Source of the DNA: an uncultured Collinsella sp.
GTDB taxonomy: Bacteria; Actinomycetota; Coriobacteriia; Coriobacteriales; Coriobacteriaceae
Reading direction: 5' to 3'
DNA: 64,000 bases
Assembly: GCA_958427895.1 (NCBI GenBank)
Contig: CAUADW010000002.1
Span: forward strand, 8,078 to 72,077
Part shown: positions 27,093 to 34,654 of the stretch, one piece after another
How positions within the stretch are numbered: the first letter of the stretch is position 1
How the letters are laid out: each line of letters opens with the position of its first letter
Program-made: the position numbers and the translations under genes
Notes under the pieces: generated by a model
What the model was told of the DNA's origin: nothing
The model's database searches: none
Seen by the model: the letters and a program-made list of their open reading frames with translations, nothing else

Positions 27093-27145
27093 TTCGCAAA
27101 TAAAATCCCGTGCGTATACTTAGGCTCAAACGAAACCGATTTCGT
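27093..27145 (+). promoter_or_regulatory. Promoter and LacI operator of the YczE-like gene
   Basis: TTCGCA (27093-27098), 16 bp, TATACT (27115-27120), then the operator ACGAAACCGATTTCGT (27130-27145). The operator is identical to the first one at kdgK and has the same distance from the -10 box, so both promoters should answer to the LacI protein encoded at 22624. Confidence 0.7.
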
Positions 27146-27148
27146 TGA

Positions 27149-27206
27149 GCGTGGGCAATAGGATGCTAAGACACACCCTACCATCTTGGCATCTTATCGC
27201 CCACGC
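27149..27206 (+). ncRNA. Leader hairpin with CACCCTAC loop, second copy
   Basis: GCGTGGGC pairs with GCCCACGC; AATAGGATGC pairs with GCATCTTATC with few exceptions; AAGA pairs with TCTT around a loop that contains CACCCTAC. It begins 3 bp after the LacI operator, as at kdgK, and both hairpins span exactly 58 bases. The outer stems differ between the copies while pairing is kept. Confidence 0.6.
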
Positions 27207-27227
27207 AATGCCATTTGCTTTCTTCCC

Positions 27228-27352
27228 GTCTCGTTGGACCTTTAGTCCCATTCCGGCACAGCGAGACACTTCCTAGACGACTGACCGTGGGGCCGGCTTT
27301 TCTGCTTTTGCAGCAGTGCCTCCGATAACCCTCTTTTGCCGGCCCGGGTCAG
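27228..27352 (+). ncRNA. Candidate structured leader RNA of the YczE-like gene
   Basis: Stem GTCTCG/CGAGAC encloses AGTCCCATTCCGG (27244-27256); then P1 CTGACC (27281-27286) with GGTCAG (27347-27352), P2 GGGCCGGC with GCCGGCCC, inner hairpin CTGC-TTTT-GCAG and the string AGTGCCTCCGATAACC (27315-27330). Strings and order equal those in the eda leader at 24991-25119; helices differ by paired changes. A T-rich stretch (CTTTTT) follows P1 at 27353, which could act as a terminator with P1 in one conformation. The gene starts 33 bp later. Confidence 0.6.
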
Positions 27353-27385
27353 CTTTTTCACACAACCGAAAGGACGGGTAGCAAC

Positions 27386-28066
27386 ATGCGACCGCTCATC
27401 ATCATGCATGGCGAGAACATCGACTGGTGCCATACCGTCATCAGAATGCTGATGTATCTTGTGGGCGTTGCAGTACTGGCACTCGGTATGAGTCTCCAGA
27501 CGGCATCCGGCCTGGGCGTCGCCGCGCTCACGTGCTTTGCCACAACCCTATCCATGCTCACTGGCAAGACGCTCGGCTTTTGGATCACCGCAACCTACGT
27601 CGCCTACATCGTGGCGCAATTAGCCATCTTGCGAAGCGAGTTCCAGCCGCGCATCCTGCTCGAGTTGTTCTTCTCAACGCTGATTGGCGGCTTGACCGAC
27701 CTCTTCATGGCGGTCAACCCACTGCATCCCACGGCACTCCCCACACAGATTGCGACCATGCTGCTCTCCCTCGCTGTCACCGCATTTGGCGTAAGTCTCG
27801 TCGTCAACATGGGCGTTGTCCCCAACGCGCCCGACGGCTTGGTGCAAGTCATTGCCGAAAAGCTTAAACGCCGCTTTGGTGACGTAAAAGTCGTGTTTGA
27901 CTGCTCACATGTCGCCGCCTCGCTCGCGTTGTCGCTGATCTTTATGTACAACCTGGGCGGCTTTGGCGTCACGACCGCCATCTCGGCACTGTTCCTGGGC
28001 CATGTCATCAACGTCGCCAACAAGCTGTTCGCCCAGCGCTTTATCCGCGCGGCATTCGGAAAATAG
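27386..28066 (+). CDS. YczE/YitT-like integral membrane protein
   Basis: A 226-residue membrane protein with about 5-6 hydrophobic helices and the early motif GVAVLALGMSLQTASGLGVAA typical of YczE/YitT-type proteins. Their function is not established. Here the gene shares a LacI operator, the CACCCTAC hairpin and the structured leader with kdgK-eda, which suggests a role in uptake or export of a sugar acid or its breakdown product. GAAAGGA lies 12 bases before the ATG. Confidence 0.75.
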   Translation: MRPLIIMHGENIDWCHTVIRMLMYLVGVAVLALGMSLQTASGLGVAALTCFATTLSMLTGKTLGFWITATYVAYIVAQLAILRSEFQPRILLELFFSTLIGGLTDLFMAVNPLHPTALPTQIATMLLSLAVTAFGVSLVVNMGVVPNAPDGLVQVIAEKLKRRFGDVKVVFDCSHVAASLALSLIFMYNLGGFGVTTAISALFLGHVINVANKLFAQRFIRAAFGK

Positions 28067-28090
28067 CACCACCGTAAGAACCCGCGAACA

Positions 28091-28160
28091 GCGCTATACG
28101 TTGCTATATCTCACTATACTTTGCTATATCTTGCTATACTTTGCTATATCTTGCTATATC
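28091..28160 (+). repeat. Seven 10-bp tandem repeats before the AAA ATPase gene
   Basis: Seven consecutive decamers, consensus TTGCTATATC with variants ending TATACT or TATACG, run up to 19 bp before the start codon. Each unit contains a TATAC/TATAT string that could serve as a -10 box, so the array may be promoter and operator at once. The 10-bp period places each unit on the same face of the helix. Confidence 0.85.
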
Positions 28161-28179
28161 TTGAGCAAAGGTGGCTCAC

Positions 28180-29271
28180 ATGCAAACAAACCCTTTTAAG
28201 CCCACAGCAGGTAAAACACCTCCCACGATTATCGGCCGCGAAGATGTACTTGAAGAATTCAGTGAAGGCCTCACCAACGGGCCTGGTGCCCCTGGGCGCC
28301 TAATGCGCATAGCCGGCGTCCGTGGAACGGGCAAGACGGTCCTCCTTGACGAGTGCTCACGTTTGGCGCAAAGCCGTGGCTGGACGGTCATAAAAGAGGT
28401 CGCAACCGAGGGACTTTGCCAGCGCATTCTCGAACAGCTGCAGCCCAAATTCCAGGCAAAACACGCCAGATTTGAGCCCACCGTAGCTGGCATATCCATC
28501 GGCAGCATAGATATTGAGCGAATCGGCCCATCGCTACGCGACGCCATGAGACAGACAATATCCAAGAATGGAAATGGCCTGCTCATCACTCTCGACGAGG
28601 TTCAAGACGCAGAGCTCGATGAGGTCCGAACGCTCTCCATTGCGATTCAGCAGGTTATCGGCGAAGACCTTGATATCGCCTTTGTTTTTGCTGGGCTGCC
28701 TTCGATGATTGAAAGCATCATCAACGGAAAGACACTTACGTTTTTGCGCCGTGCCCTCCCCTTTGACCTGAAGGCTGTGGCAGTAACCGAAGTGTCGTAC
28801 TCCCTCGAGGAAACCATTGAAGCGTCTGGCATGGAGTTGCAGCCAGGTATTGCCGGCCAACTTGCCGAGGCAACGCAAGGCTATCCTTTCATGATCCAAC
28901 TCGTTGGATACTACGCATGGCAGTTGGCGAGACGCGCACATACAGCGATTATTGGAGAAGAAGAAGCCGAGCGCGGCATTGCAACGGCACGCGAACGCTT
29001 CTGCGCCATGGTGATTGAGCCCGCGCTGCGGCGCATTCCGCCCACGTGCATCGCTTATCTGCTGAGCATGGCGTCTTTGGGGCAGACGAGCTCGACCAGC
29101 ATGGTTGCCGATGCCCTAAACAAAACGCCTCAACAGGTGAGTTCCGTCCGCAGCCGCCTGTTAAGAGAATCGATTATCGAGGCTCCCTCGTACGGCAAGG
29201 TCTCATTTGCCATCCCCTACATGCGCGACTACCTCTACGAGCACAAAGCCGAACTGGAAGTTGAACTGTAG
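28180..29271 (+). CDS. AAA ATPase of unknown function (ORC1/AAA_16-like)
   Basis: A 363-residue protein with Walker A GVRGTGKTV (46-54), Walker B LLITLDEVQ (about 131-139), a sensor region and a C-terminal winged-helix-like part (TSMVADALNKTPQQVSSVRSRLLRES). The layout matches ATPases of the AAA_16/archaeal-ATPase type that often occur as isolated genes in bacterial genomes and mobile DNA. The ATG with AAAGG upstream was chosen; a GTG three codons earlier is possible. It follows the 10-bp repeats and is bordered by the disrupted integrase, so it may be island cargo. Function unknown. Confidence 0.75.
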   Translation: MQTNPFKPTAGKTPPTIIGREDVLEEFSEGLTNGPGAPGRLMRIAGVRGTGKTVLLDECSRLAQSRGWTVIKEVATEGLCQRILEQLQPKFQAKHARFEPTVAGISIGSIDIERIGPSLRDAMRQTISKNGNGLLITLDEVQDAELDEVRTLSIAIQQVIGEDLDIAFVFAGLPSMIESIINGKTLTFLRRALPFDLKAVAVTEVSYSLEETIEASGMELQPGIAGQLAEATQGYPFMIQLVGYYAWQLARRAHTAIIGEEEAERGIATARERFCAMVIEPALRRIPPTCIAYLLSMASLGQTSSTSMVADALNKTPQQVSSVRSRLLRESIIEAPSYGKVSFAIPYMRDYLYEHKAELEVEL

Positions 29272-29291
29272 AAACGGCAACTGCCCTGCAA

Positions 29292-29417
29292 GACGAAAAC
29301 CGTTTTCGTACGGATTAAAGCAGACGTAAACGATTTTCGTCTTGATTTGCGTACGGAATTAAGACGTAAATTGCGCTTTCGTACGCTTATTACCAGACGC
29401 AAATTGTTTTCGTCCGG
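29292..29417. repeat. Cluster of four degenerate GACGNAAA...TTTTCGT palindromes
   Basis: Units starting at 29292, 29323, 29363 and 29396 begin GACG(A/T/C)AAA and continue to TTTTCGT or TTTCGT. Spacing is 31, 40 and 33 bp. The first is a nearly perfect palindrome (ACGAAAACCGTTTTCGT). It lies after the ATPase stop codon. Irregular spacing and unit divergence argue against CRISPR. Confidence 0.6.
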
Positions 29418-30713
29418 CCATGCGTCCCCAATCTAGACGAAAAGAGCCCCGAGCTCGTATTGAACTGCATCCCAATTCTTGGACGGGCGCCGATGCCCTG
29501 ATCTCTGCCATGTCGAGGTGCGAGATCAAATCCTTGGCGCGCTCGCCGGAGTGGTATGCCTTGTTCGGCGCCACCTTCCTGTAGAGCTTCTTGAGCTTCG
29601 TCTTCCCCTTGTTGCCCGGCGGCATCTCCGTCTCAGGTGGCAGCCCTAGGAAGGACAGGACGCCGGGCAGGTCGCACAGCATCACGTCCTCGATGTCGGC
29701 CTTGGCCGCCAGGTCGACGACTCTCTGCGCTGTCGGCGAGATGTTCGGGGTGCTGCTACCGCCCGCTGGTTCGGAAGCTAGCGGGCAGTAGCGGGCAGTA
29801 GCGGCAGTAGCGGTGTGGCTCGATAGGCCCGAATATCCGTAAGGAAGGTGCTCGCTCTCATATGTGCTGATATGCCTCGCCTCGCGAACCTTGGGATGCT
29901 TCCTGAGGTAATCCCTCAATTCGAGCCACTCTTTATGCTCATAACGCTTCGAAATCGTTTCCCCGTCGACAGTTTCCTTCACATAATGGTATGTTCGAAC
30001 GCCTTCGAACTTGCCGAACCCGTTCTCGACGCTGAAGTTTCTGAACCAGCGCGAAAACCCATTCAGGTCCATGAAGTTGACTTGGGGATGCCTGTCTTTC
30101 GTTCGTTCGAATGAGTGGACGAGCGGAGTGTCTTTGACTTGTTCCAGGCCGAAGGCTTCCATTTCGCGGGCCTGCTCCTTTTTCCAGAATTCGAGATACG
30201 ACGTCAGCGTCTCGCTTATCGAGATCCTCCGCACGCTTTTCTTGCTTTTGGGCGAGCGAACGCTTCGATCGGCCGCGAACTGCTGCTCAATGAGGATGCT
30301 TCTGTTCTCGACGGAGACATCGGACCACGTCATCCCGAGGGCTTCTGCCCTTCTCATGTCGGTGTCGAGCATGAGCATCACGCATGTGATGTGCGCGTCC
30401 GGTTCTCGATTGAGTAGGATGTCGAGTAGGCGAGCGGCGTGATGGTTCCTTCGCGGTTGTCGTGGAACTTTTTTGCGTACGAGCCGACGGTGTCCCTCGA
30501 TTTTTGGACGTAGGTGCCGCTGTTGAGTTCTGCCTTGTAGGCTTCGAGTGCGGCGTCGACCTCTCGGCTTTTGGTGGTATGTATGGTCTGCCACGGCGAA
30601 TAGCGGTATTTGCCCGTGACCGGATCCTTGCCGAGGCTGTGACGGTAGCGCCACGTGTATTTGTCGCGGCGTTGCTTCGTTCCTTTGCCTATGACGAGAG
30701 GTCGGTCGTTCAT
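29359..30713 (-). pseudogene. Disrupted tyrosine recombinase (integrase)
   Basis: The N-terminal DNA-binding part (from an ATG at 30713: GKGTKQRRDKYTWRYRHSLG, then VGSYAKKFHDNREGTITPLA) is in one frame; the catalytic core start (LLDILLNREPDAHITCVMLM, then MRRAEALGMTWSDVS) is in another. The change of frame is near 30430-30450, and most of the core-binding domain is absent. Homology ends near 29820 at LPYGYSGL; the H-x-x-R and Tyr of the active site are missing and are replaced by a GC-repeat (29777-29812, AGCGGGCAGT units) and unrelated sequence up to an IS3-type end. The gene cannot be active. Confidence 0.8.
29461..29486 (+). mobile_element. Solo terminal inverted repeat of an IS3-family element
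   Basis: TGAACTGCATCCCAATTCTT plus GGACGG matches, at 23 of 26 positions, the IS end at 63947-63972. No transposase is nearby, so this is a decayed end. The IS body would have extended to the right, into the integrase remnant. Confidence 0.6.
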
Positions 30714-30786
30714 CGTGTTCCTTGCCTGAAGTGCCTGAGAATCGCGCTCGGTTGCGCGGAATGGCGCAAAGGGCTGGGGCGGGTGG

Positions 30787-30848
30787 GCATTACCCTTGGT
30801 GGTGGGCCCTGCGTGGGGTCACACCCCAAGGGTAATGCTCCGCCTGAC
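30787..30848. other. Hairpin upstream of the integrase remnant
   Basis: GCATTACCCTTGG pairs perfectly with CCAAGGGTAATGC over 36 bases of GC-rich spacer. It may be a terminator facing the integrase or a recombination-associated palindrome. Confidence 0.5.
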
Positions 30849-30864
30849 CGCTTTCAAGCTCGTT

Positions 30865-30965
30865 GTGGGTCGAATTTGGGTCGAATTATTCCGCGTACTT
30901 TTCTTTCGTAAATCTATGAAAACATCAAATGACCTGGAGTTATATTGACTTCAATTTGGGTCGAA
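30865..30965. other. Three TTGGGTCGAA direct repeats, possible integrase arm sites
   Basis: TGGGTCGAA(T/A) occurs at 30866, 30877 and 30957, two of them directly adjacent and all between the integrase and the tRNA fragment. Short direct repeats next to an attachment core are typical of integrase arm-type sites; this assignment is inference. Confidence 0.4.
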
Positions 30966-30994
30966 ATGTCTGAATGAAGCAACGTCGTAGCGAC

Positions 30995-31039
30995 CTCATA
31001 ACCCGAAGGTCGGTGGTTCAAATCCGCCCCCCGCGACCA
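30995..31039 (+). other. tRNA-Met(CAT) 3' fragment, remnant attachment site
   Basis: Forty-five bases from the anticodon loop to CCA: anticodon CAT at 30997-30999, anticodon-stem 3' strand CCCGA, T-arm GGTGGTTCAAATCCGCC, acceptor CCCCGCG, A and CCA. The bases upstream cannot form the anticodon stem, D-arm or acceptor, so the tRNA is incomplete. This is what an integration event into the 3' half of a tRNA gene leaves behind. CCC in the stem recalls the initiator tRNA. The stretch 30714-31298 has no gene. Confidence 0.8.
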
Positions 31040-31298
31040 TGAAACTTCAGGTCGGAAGCATAAAAGCTCCCAACCTTTTTCTTTGTCTAGGGGTTTCGGC
31101 ATCTCTCGTTCTTTGGGTACCTCGAGGCGGGCAATCAGATAGATGCTTACGAGTATCATAGGGTCTTTTTACGTCGCGGTCGTGTCTCGTACTGGTGCGC
31201 CGCTCTTTGTGGGACGTGTCACTTTGCCATAGGTTGTCCGGCGGCGGGGCGCAGGTCGTTCCCCGTGGCGTCGCTCCTTTCGACGCTACGCTGCCTGG

Positions 31299-31607
31299 CT
31301 ACTCGTTCCACTGGTGCTTTTTCATGTCGACGCAGCCGTTGTCTCGGAAGGCGACTCCTTCCTCCGTCAGTAGTGCTCGCTGGTCGGGGAAGTTTGGCGC
31401 GAGGCGTCCCGCGTGGTTGACGACGCGGTGGCAGGGATAATCGCCGTAGCGATCCGCCTCGCTCAGCACCGCTCCGACCAGGCGAGAGTTTTTCTCCCTG
31501 CCGATGAGGCGCGCTATCTGACCGTACGAGGCGACGCATCCCGCCGGAATCTCTGCCACGACGGAGAGAATCTCATAAACCAAATCTTCGTCCAGGACTT
31601 TTCCCAT
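31299..31607 (-). CDS. MGMT-family (O6-alkylguanine alkyltransferase-like) protein
   Basis: A 102-residue protein consisting only of the DNA-binding/active-site domain. The helix-turn-helix IPAGCVASYGQIARLIG and the motif PCHRVV, with the alkyl-accepting Cys, are present. Stand-alone domains of this size are either small alkyltransferases or ATL-like sensors; ATLs usually replace the Cys, so repair activity is possible. No partner gene. The flank 31608-31781 shows nothing. Confidence 0.85.
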   Translation of the reverse strand: MGKVLDEDLVYEILSVVAEIPAGCVASYGQIARLIGREKNSRLVGAVLSEADRYGDYPCHRVVNHAGRLAPNFPDQRALLTEEGVAFRDNGCVDMKKHQWNE

Positions 31608-31781
31608 CGTATCGCTCCCGTGTTCGCTTTTGCCTTCGGGGGCGCGGCGCCGATCACCCGTGCTGCGATTTTCGCAGCTCCCCTTACCGAAGCATCGAGG
31701 GAAAGCGCGTGCGTGTCAAGGTTGTCTGGTCCAGTTGCTGGCTCGATGCCTCGAGATGTTCGCCTCAAGTGCGACCTGCCC

Positions 31782-32288
31782 CTATTGGAAAAGGATGCCG
31801 AAGATGTATTTGGTGATGGCGGAGCGGCGGATGACCCCCACGAGTTTGCCCTCGTCATCAACCACAGGAAGCTTCTTGAACTTCTTCTTCGCCAGCAGCG
31901 CGGCGACGCGGGCGATGCTCTGCTCGGGACGGGCACACACTACCTGGCGCGTCGCGAAATCCATGACGCAGCGATCCTTCAGGTCTTCGATGCGCTGCTC
32001 AAGGCTCTGATCGTCGAAGTACAGCATGGACGCGTCGCCGCCCGTGAAGATGGTGTGAGCGCGATGCTGCGCGATGGCTCCCATGACATCGCCGTCGGAG
32101 ATGAACCCGACCACCTGGTTGCGCTCATCGATTACGGGCATGCTGCTCACCTCGTTTTCGGCGAGCATGCGCACCACGTCGGAAATCGTGCAATCCTGCG
32201 TGCAGGTGAACGGCTCTTCAATCATGATGCTCGAAACGGGCGTCCCCTCGAGCTCGAGCGGGATGCGCTCGGACAGAATCTCGGACAT
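31782..32288 (-). CDS. Two-CBS-domain protein
   Basis: A 168-residue protein of two CBS domains (about 15-75 and 95-165; SSMPVIDERNQVVGFISDGD and KKLPVVDDEGKLVGVIRRS). Such pairs bind adenine nucleotides and regulate a partner. Its start is 3 bp after the stop of the MFS exporter gene, so it is translated with it; it may sense energy state for that transporter, but this is inference. Confidence 0.85.
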   Translation of the reverse strand: MSEILSERIPLELEGTPVSSIMIEEPFTCTQDCTISDVVRMLAENEVSSMPVIDERNQVVGFISDGDVMGAIAQHRAHTIFTGGDASMLYFDDQSLEQRIEDLKDRCVMDFATRQVVCARPEQSIARVAALLAKKKFKKLPVVDDEGKLVGVIRRSAITKYIFGILFQ

Positions 32289-32291
32289 CGC

Positions 32292-33731
32292 TTATGCCTC
32301 CTTCGTTTTCGGTGCGGTTTTCTTGGTGCGCACGCTGAATATGGCGCAGATAAGGGAAACGAGGCCGATTGCCGCGCACACCTTGTAAGCGACGCCCGCG
32401 CCCACGGCGGTGGCTACTTGGATGCTCGCATCGACGCCGGCCGACGCGGTGACGCTTGTCATGACCGTGACGATGAGCGCCGTGCACAAACCGCCGGCGA
32501 CCTGGCGGCCGGTGTTCGCGATGGCGTTGCCGTGGGCGATCATGTCATTTTTCAAGGCATTGACACCCCATGTGTTCACCGGCATGTTCGCGAGCGACTG
32601 GCCGGCGGACTGCAGCATGCAGAACAGCGCAACCACCAAGATGGGCGTGTTTACCGTCGAAAGCGAGAGCAGGAACAGGGCGCCGGTCATGAGGGCCAGG
32701 CCGACGATCGAGATGGCACGCGGACCGAACTTGTCGAACACCACGCCGGAGATAGGGCTGATGATGATGCCCACCGCCGCGGCGGGAAGCATGGCCATGC
32801 CGGTTTCGAAGGCCGAAGCGCCAAGCGAGGTTTGCAGCAGCAACGGCAACAGCGTGTTGGTGACCAGGCATGCGGCGTTGATGAGCGTGACGATGATGGC
32901 GGCCACGCGGAACTCGCGCGTCTTGAGCGTGCCCAGTTGAAGCAGCGGGTCCTCGATTTTGCCCTGGCGTACGACGAACAGCACCAAGCACACGACACCC
33001 GCGACGATCGAGCCGAGCACCACGGGGTTGCCCCAACCCATCGACGAGGCGCTCGAGAACCCGTAGAGAAGTCCGCCGAAGGCGATGGTGGAGAGGACGA
33101 CCGAGGGCAGGTCGAGCTTGGGGTTCTTCAGCTCGCCCACGTTTTTCAGCATGAACACGCCCAGCACCAGCACGAGAATTGCGAGGGGGACGATGGCGCC
33201 GATCATGGTGCGCCAGCCGTACGTGTCGATCACCGCACCGCCTACGACGGGGCCGACCGCGGGACCCGCCGACATGACGATGCCCGCCATGCCCATAGCC
33301 GTTCCTCGTTTCTCGACGGGGAACACCAGCATGGGAACCACCGAGACAAGCGGCATGAGCACGCCTGAGCCCGCCGCTTGCAACACGCGACCGATGATGA
33401 GGAACAGGAAATCAGGGGCTGCGGCGCACAGCAGCGTGCCCAGCGCGAACACCAGCGTCGCCCCGAAGAATAGCGCGCGGGTGCTGAACTTGTCGATAAG
33501 GAACGCCGAAACGGGGACCATGATGCCGCTCACCAGCGGGTATATGGACATGATCCACTGGGCAGTCGAGGCATCGATGGCGAAATCGGACATGATGACC
33601 GGCAGCGCAGGCGACATCACCGTTTGGTTCAGTAGCGCCAAGAAGGCACCCAGGACGACGACCGCGACGATGCGGATCTGGGTACCGGTAATGCGCCCAT
33701 TGGCGGGTGCGACCGTACAATTATCAGACAT
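32292..33731 (-). CDS. DHA2-family (EmrB/QacA-like) MFS exporter
   Basis: A 479-residue membrane protein with about 14 helices. The N-terminal string FLALLNQTVMSPALPVIMSD and the motif C-like GPAVGPVVGGAVIDTYGWR identify the 14-helix drug:H+ antiporter group. It is in an operon with the CBS protein. An inverted repeat (33794-33814) about 60 bp upstream is a possible operator. The exported compound is unknown. Confidence 0.9.
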   Translation of the reverse strand: MSDNCTVAPANGRITGTQIRIVAVVVLGAFLALLNQTVMSPALPVIMSDFAIDASTAQWIMSIYPLVSGIMVPVSAFLIDKFSTRALFFGATLVFALGTLLCAAAPDFLFLIIGRVLQAAGSGVLMPLVSVVPMLVFPVEKRGTAMGMAGIVMSAGPAVGPVVGGAVIDTYGWRTMIGAIVPLAILVLVLGVFMLKNVGELKNPKLDLPSVVLSTIAFGGLLYGFSSASSMGWGNPVVLGSIVAGVVCLVLFVVRQGKIEDPLLQLGTLKTREFRVAAIIVTLINAACLVTNTLLPLLLQTSLGASAFETGMAMLPAAAVGIIISPISGVVFDKFGPRAISIVGLALMTGALFLLSLSTVNTPILVVALFCMLQSAGQSLANMPVNTWGVNALKNDMIAHGNAIANTGRQVAGGLCTALIVTVMTSVTASAGVDASIQVATAVGAGVAYKVCAAIGLVSLICAIFSVRTKKTAPKTKEA

Positions 33732-34251
33732 AAGCTTCCTTCGTATCTATTCGATTCTTCGCCGAAGGCGCGCCGGCCCACGGGCGAAATAACATGCACG
33801 TGCTATGCGTGCATCAGATACGACAGGAAGAAAGCGGCTGCTCAGAGCGCACTTGGGGAACAACAGGAGAGGCCCCGTATACCAGGGGCCGCCGAATTGC
33901 GATGTATGCTTTGGTCAAATCCTTCATAGCGGGGAGGTATTCTAGCAGCCGTCTTCGCCCCTTTCAAGGGATGTAACCCAGACGTTGATTTTCTTCACCG
34001 AGGCGCCATCGTTGACGGGTGGCGTGCTTCTCTATCGCCACACCGCGGGGCGAGGGAACGCCGCGGCGAGCTTGTACATCGGCTATGTGTGCAGCTGCGA
34101 GCGTGTCGCCGGCGCGCGCTGGGCGCCAGTCCGATCCGGCCGACTCTTGCCGACGGTCGGTCGCCGTCCTCCTCCATCTCCGCCTGCTCTGTTTTTGCTC
34201 GGCTCCCTTGTCGTATCATGGACGGACGAGAATTGAGCGAAGGCGGTACGT
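33732..34251. other. Intergenic leader/promoter region of the DHA2 exporter
   Basis: About 520 bp between divergent genes without a convincing gene. It contains the inverted repeat ATGCACG-7-CGTGCAT (33794-33814) and a hairpin GGCCCC-8-GGGGCC (33871-33890), both upstream of the exporter; these could be an operator and a leader structure. The portion 33900-34251 shows only GC-rich sequence and the ribosome binding site of the ArsC-like gene. Confidence 0.4.
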
Positions 34252-34593
34252 ATGAACATCCAGATATTCGGCACGAAGAAAAGCTTCGATACTAAGAAGG
34301 CGCAGCGCTATTTCAAGGAACGTCGTGTGAAGTTCCAGTTCATCGACTTGAAGGAAAAGGGGATGAGCAAAGGCGAGCTCGAAAGCGTGGCGCGCGCCGT
34401 CGGCGGGATCGACGCTGTGATCGATCCAAAGGCGAAAGATGCCGACACGGTTGCGCTCGTACAGTATCTTGCTGCCGACCAGAAGTTCGAAAAGGTGCTC
34501 GATAACCAGCAGATTCTTCGTGAGCCCATCGTTCGCAACGGCCGCCAGGCAACCGTTGGCTACGAGCCTGACGTGTGGAAGGGCTGGGAATAA
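34252..34593 (+). CDS. ArsC/Spx-like thioredoxin-fold protein lacking the active cysteines
   Basis: A 113-residue protein of the ArsC/Spx family (IQIFGTKKSFDTKKAQRYFK; LREPIVRNG near the C-terminus). In relatives the loop after the first strand is C-x-x-C or C-x-x-S; here it is SFDT, with no Cys anywhere in the protein. Thiol chemistry is therefore impossible, and a binding role (for example to RNA polymerase, as Spx) is conceivable. Isolated gene with a terminator directly after it. Confidence 0.8.
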   Translation: MNIQIFGTKKSFDTKKAQRYFKERRVKFQFIDLKEKGMSKGELESVARAVGGIDAVIDPKAKDADTVALVQYLAADQKFEKVLDNQQILREPIVRNGRQATVGYEPDVWKGWE

Positions 34594-34612
34594 AGCGGCT
34601 GGGAATAAAGTG

Positions 34613-34654
34613 AAGCGCCCACGCCCGTGGTTTTATCCACGGACGCGGGCGCTT
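34613..34654 (+). terminator. Terminator after the ArsC-like gene
   Basis: AAGCGCCC-CG-CCGTGG pairs with CCACGG-CG-GGGCGCTT around TTTTAT with two small mismatches, 20 bp after the stop codon. The rest of 34594-34780 shows nothing. Confidence 0.7.

Noticed and set aside
28091..28160. CRISPR array
   Set aside because: Units are 10 bp in direct tandem without spacers and no cas gene is present.
29292..29417. CRISPR array
   Set aside because: Only four diverged units with irregular spacing; the units are palindromic throughout and lack distinct spacers.
29487..29815. Transposase gene inside the IS remnant next to the integrase
   Set aside because: Neither strand shows an IS3 OrfA or OrfB motif; only the terminal repeat is recognisable.
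30914..31159. Minus-strand 81-codon frame containing RGADLNHRPSGYE
   Set aside because: This peptide is the familiar false translation of a tRNA gene in antisense; the frame covers the tRNA-Met fragment.
31413..33368. Plus-strand frame of 651 codons opposite the MGMT, CBS and MFS genes
   Set aside because: Antisense shadow, very rich in His, Asp and Arg, spanning three real genes and their gaps.
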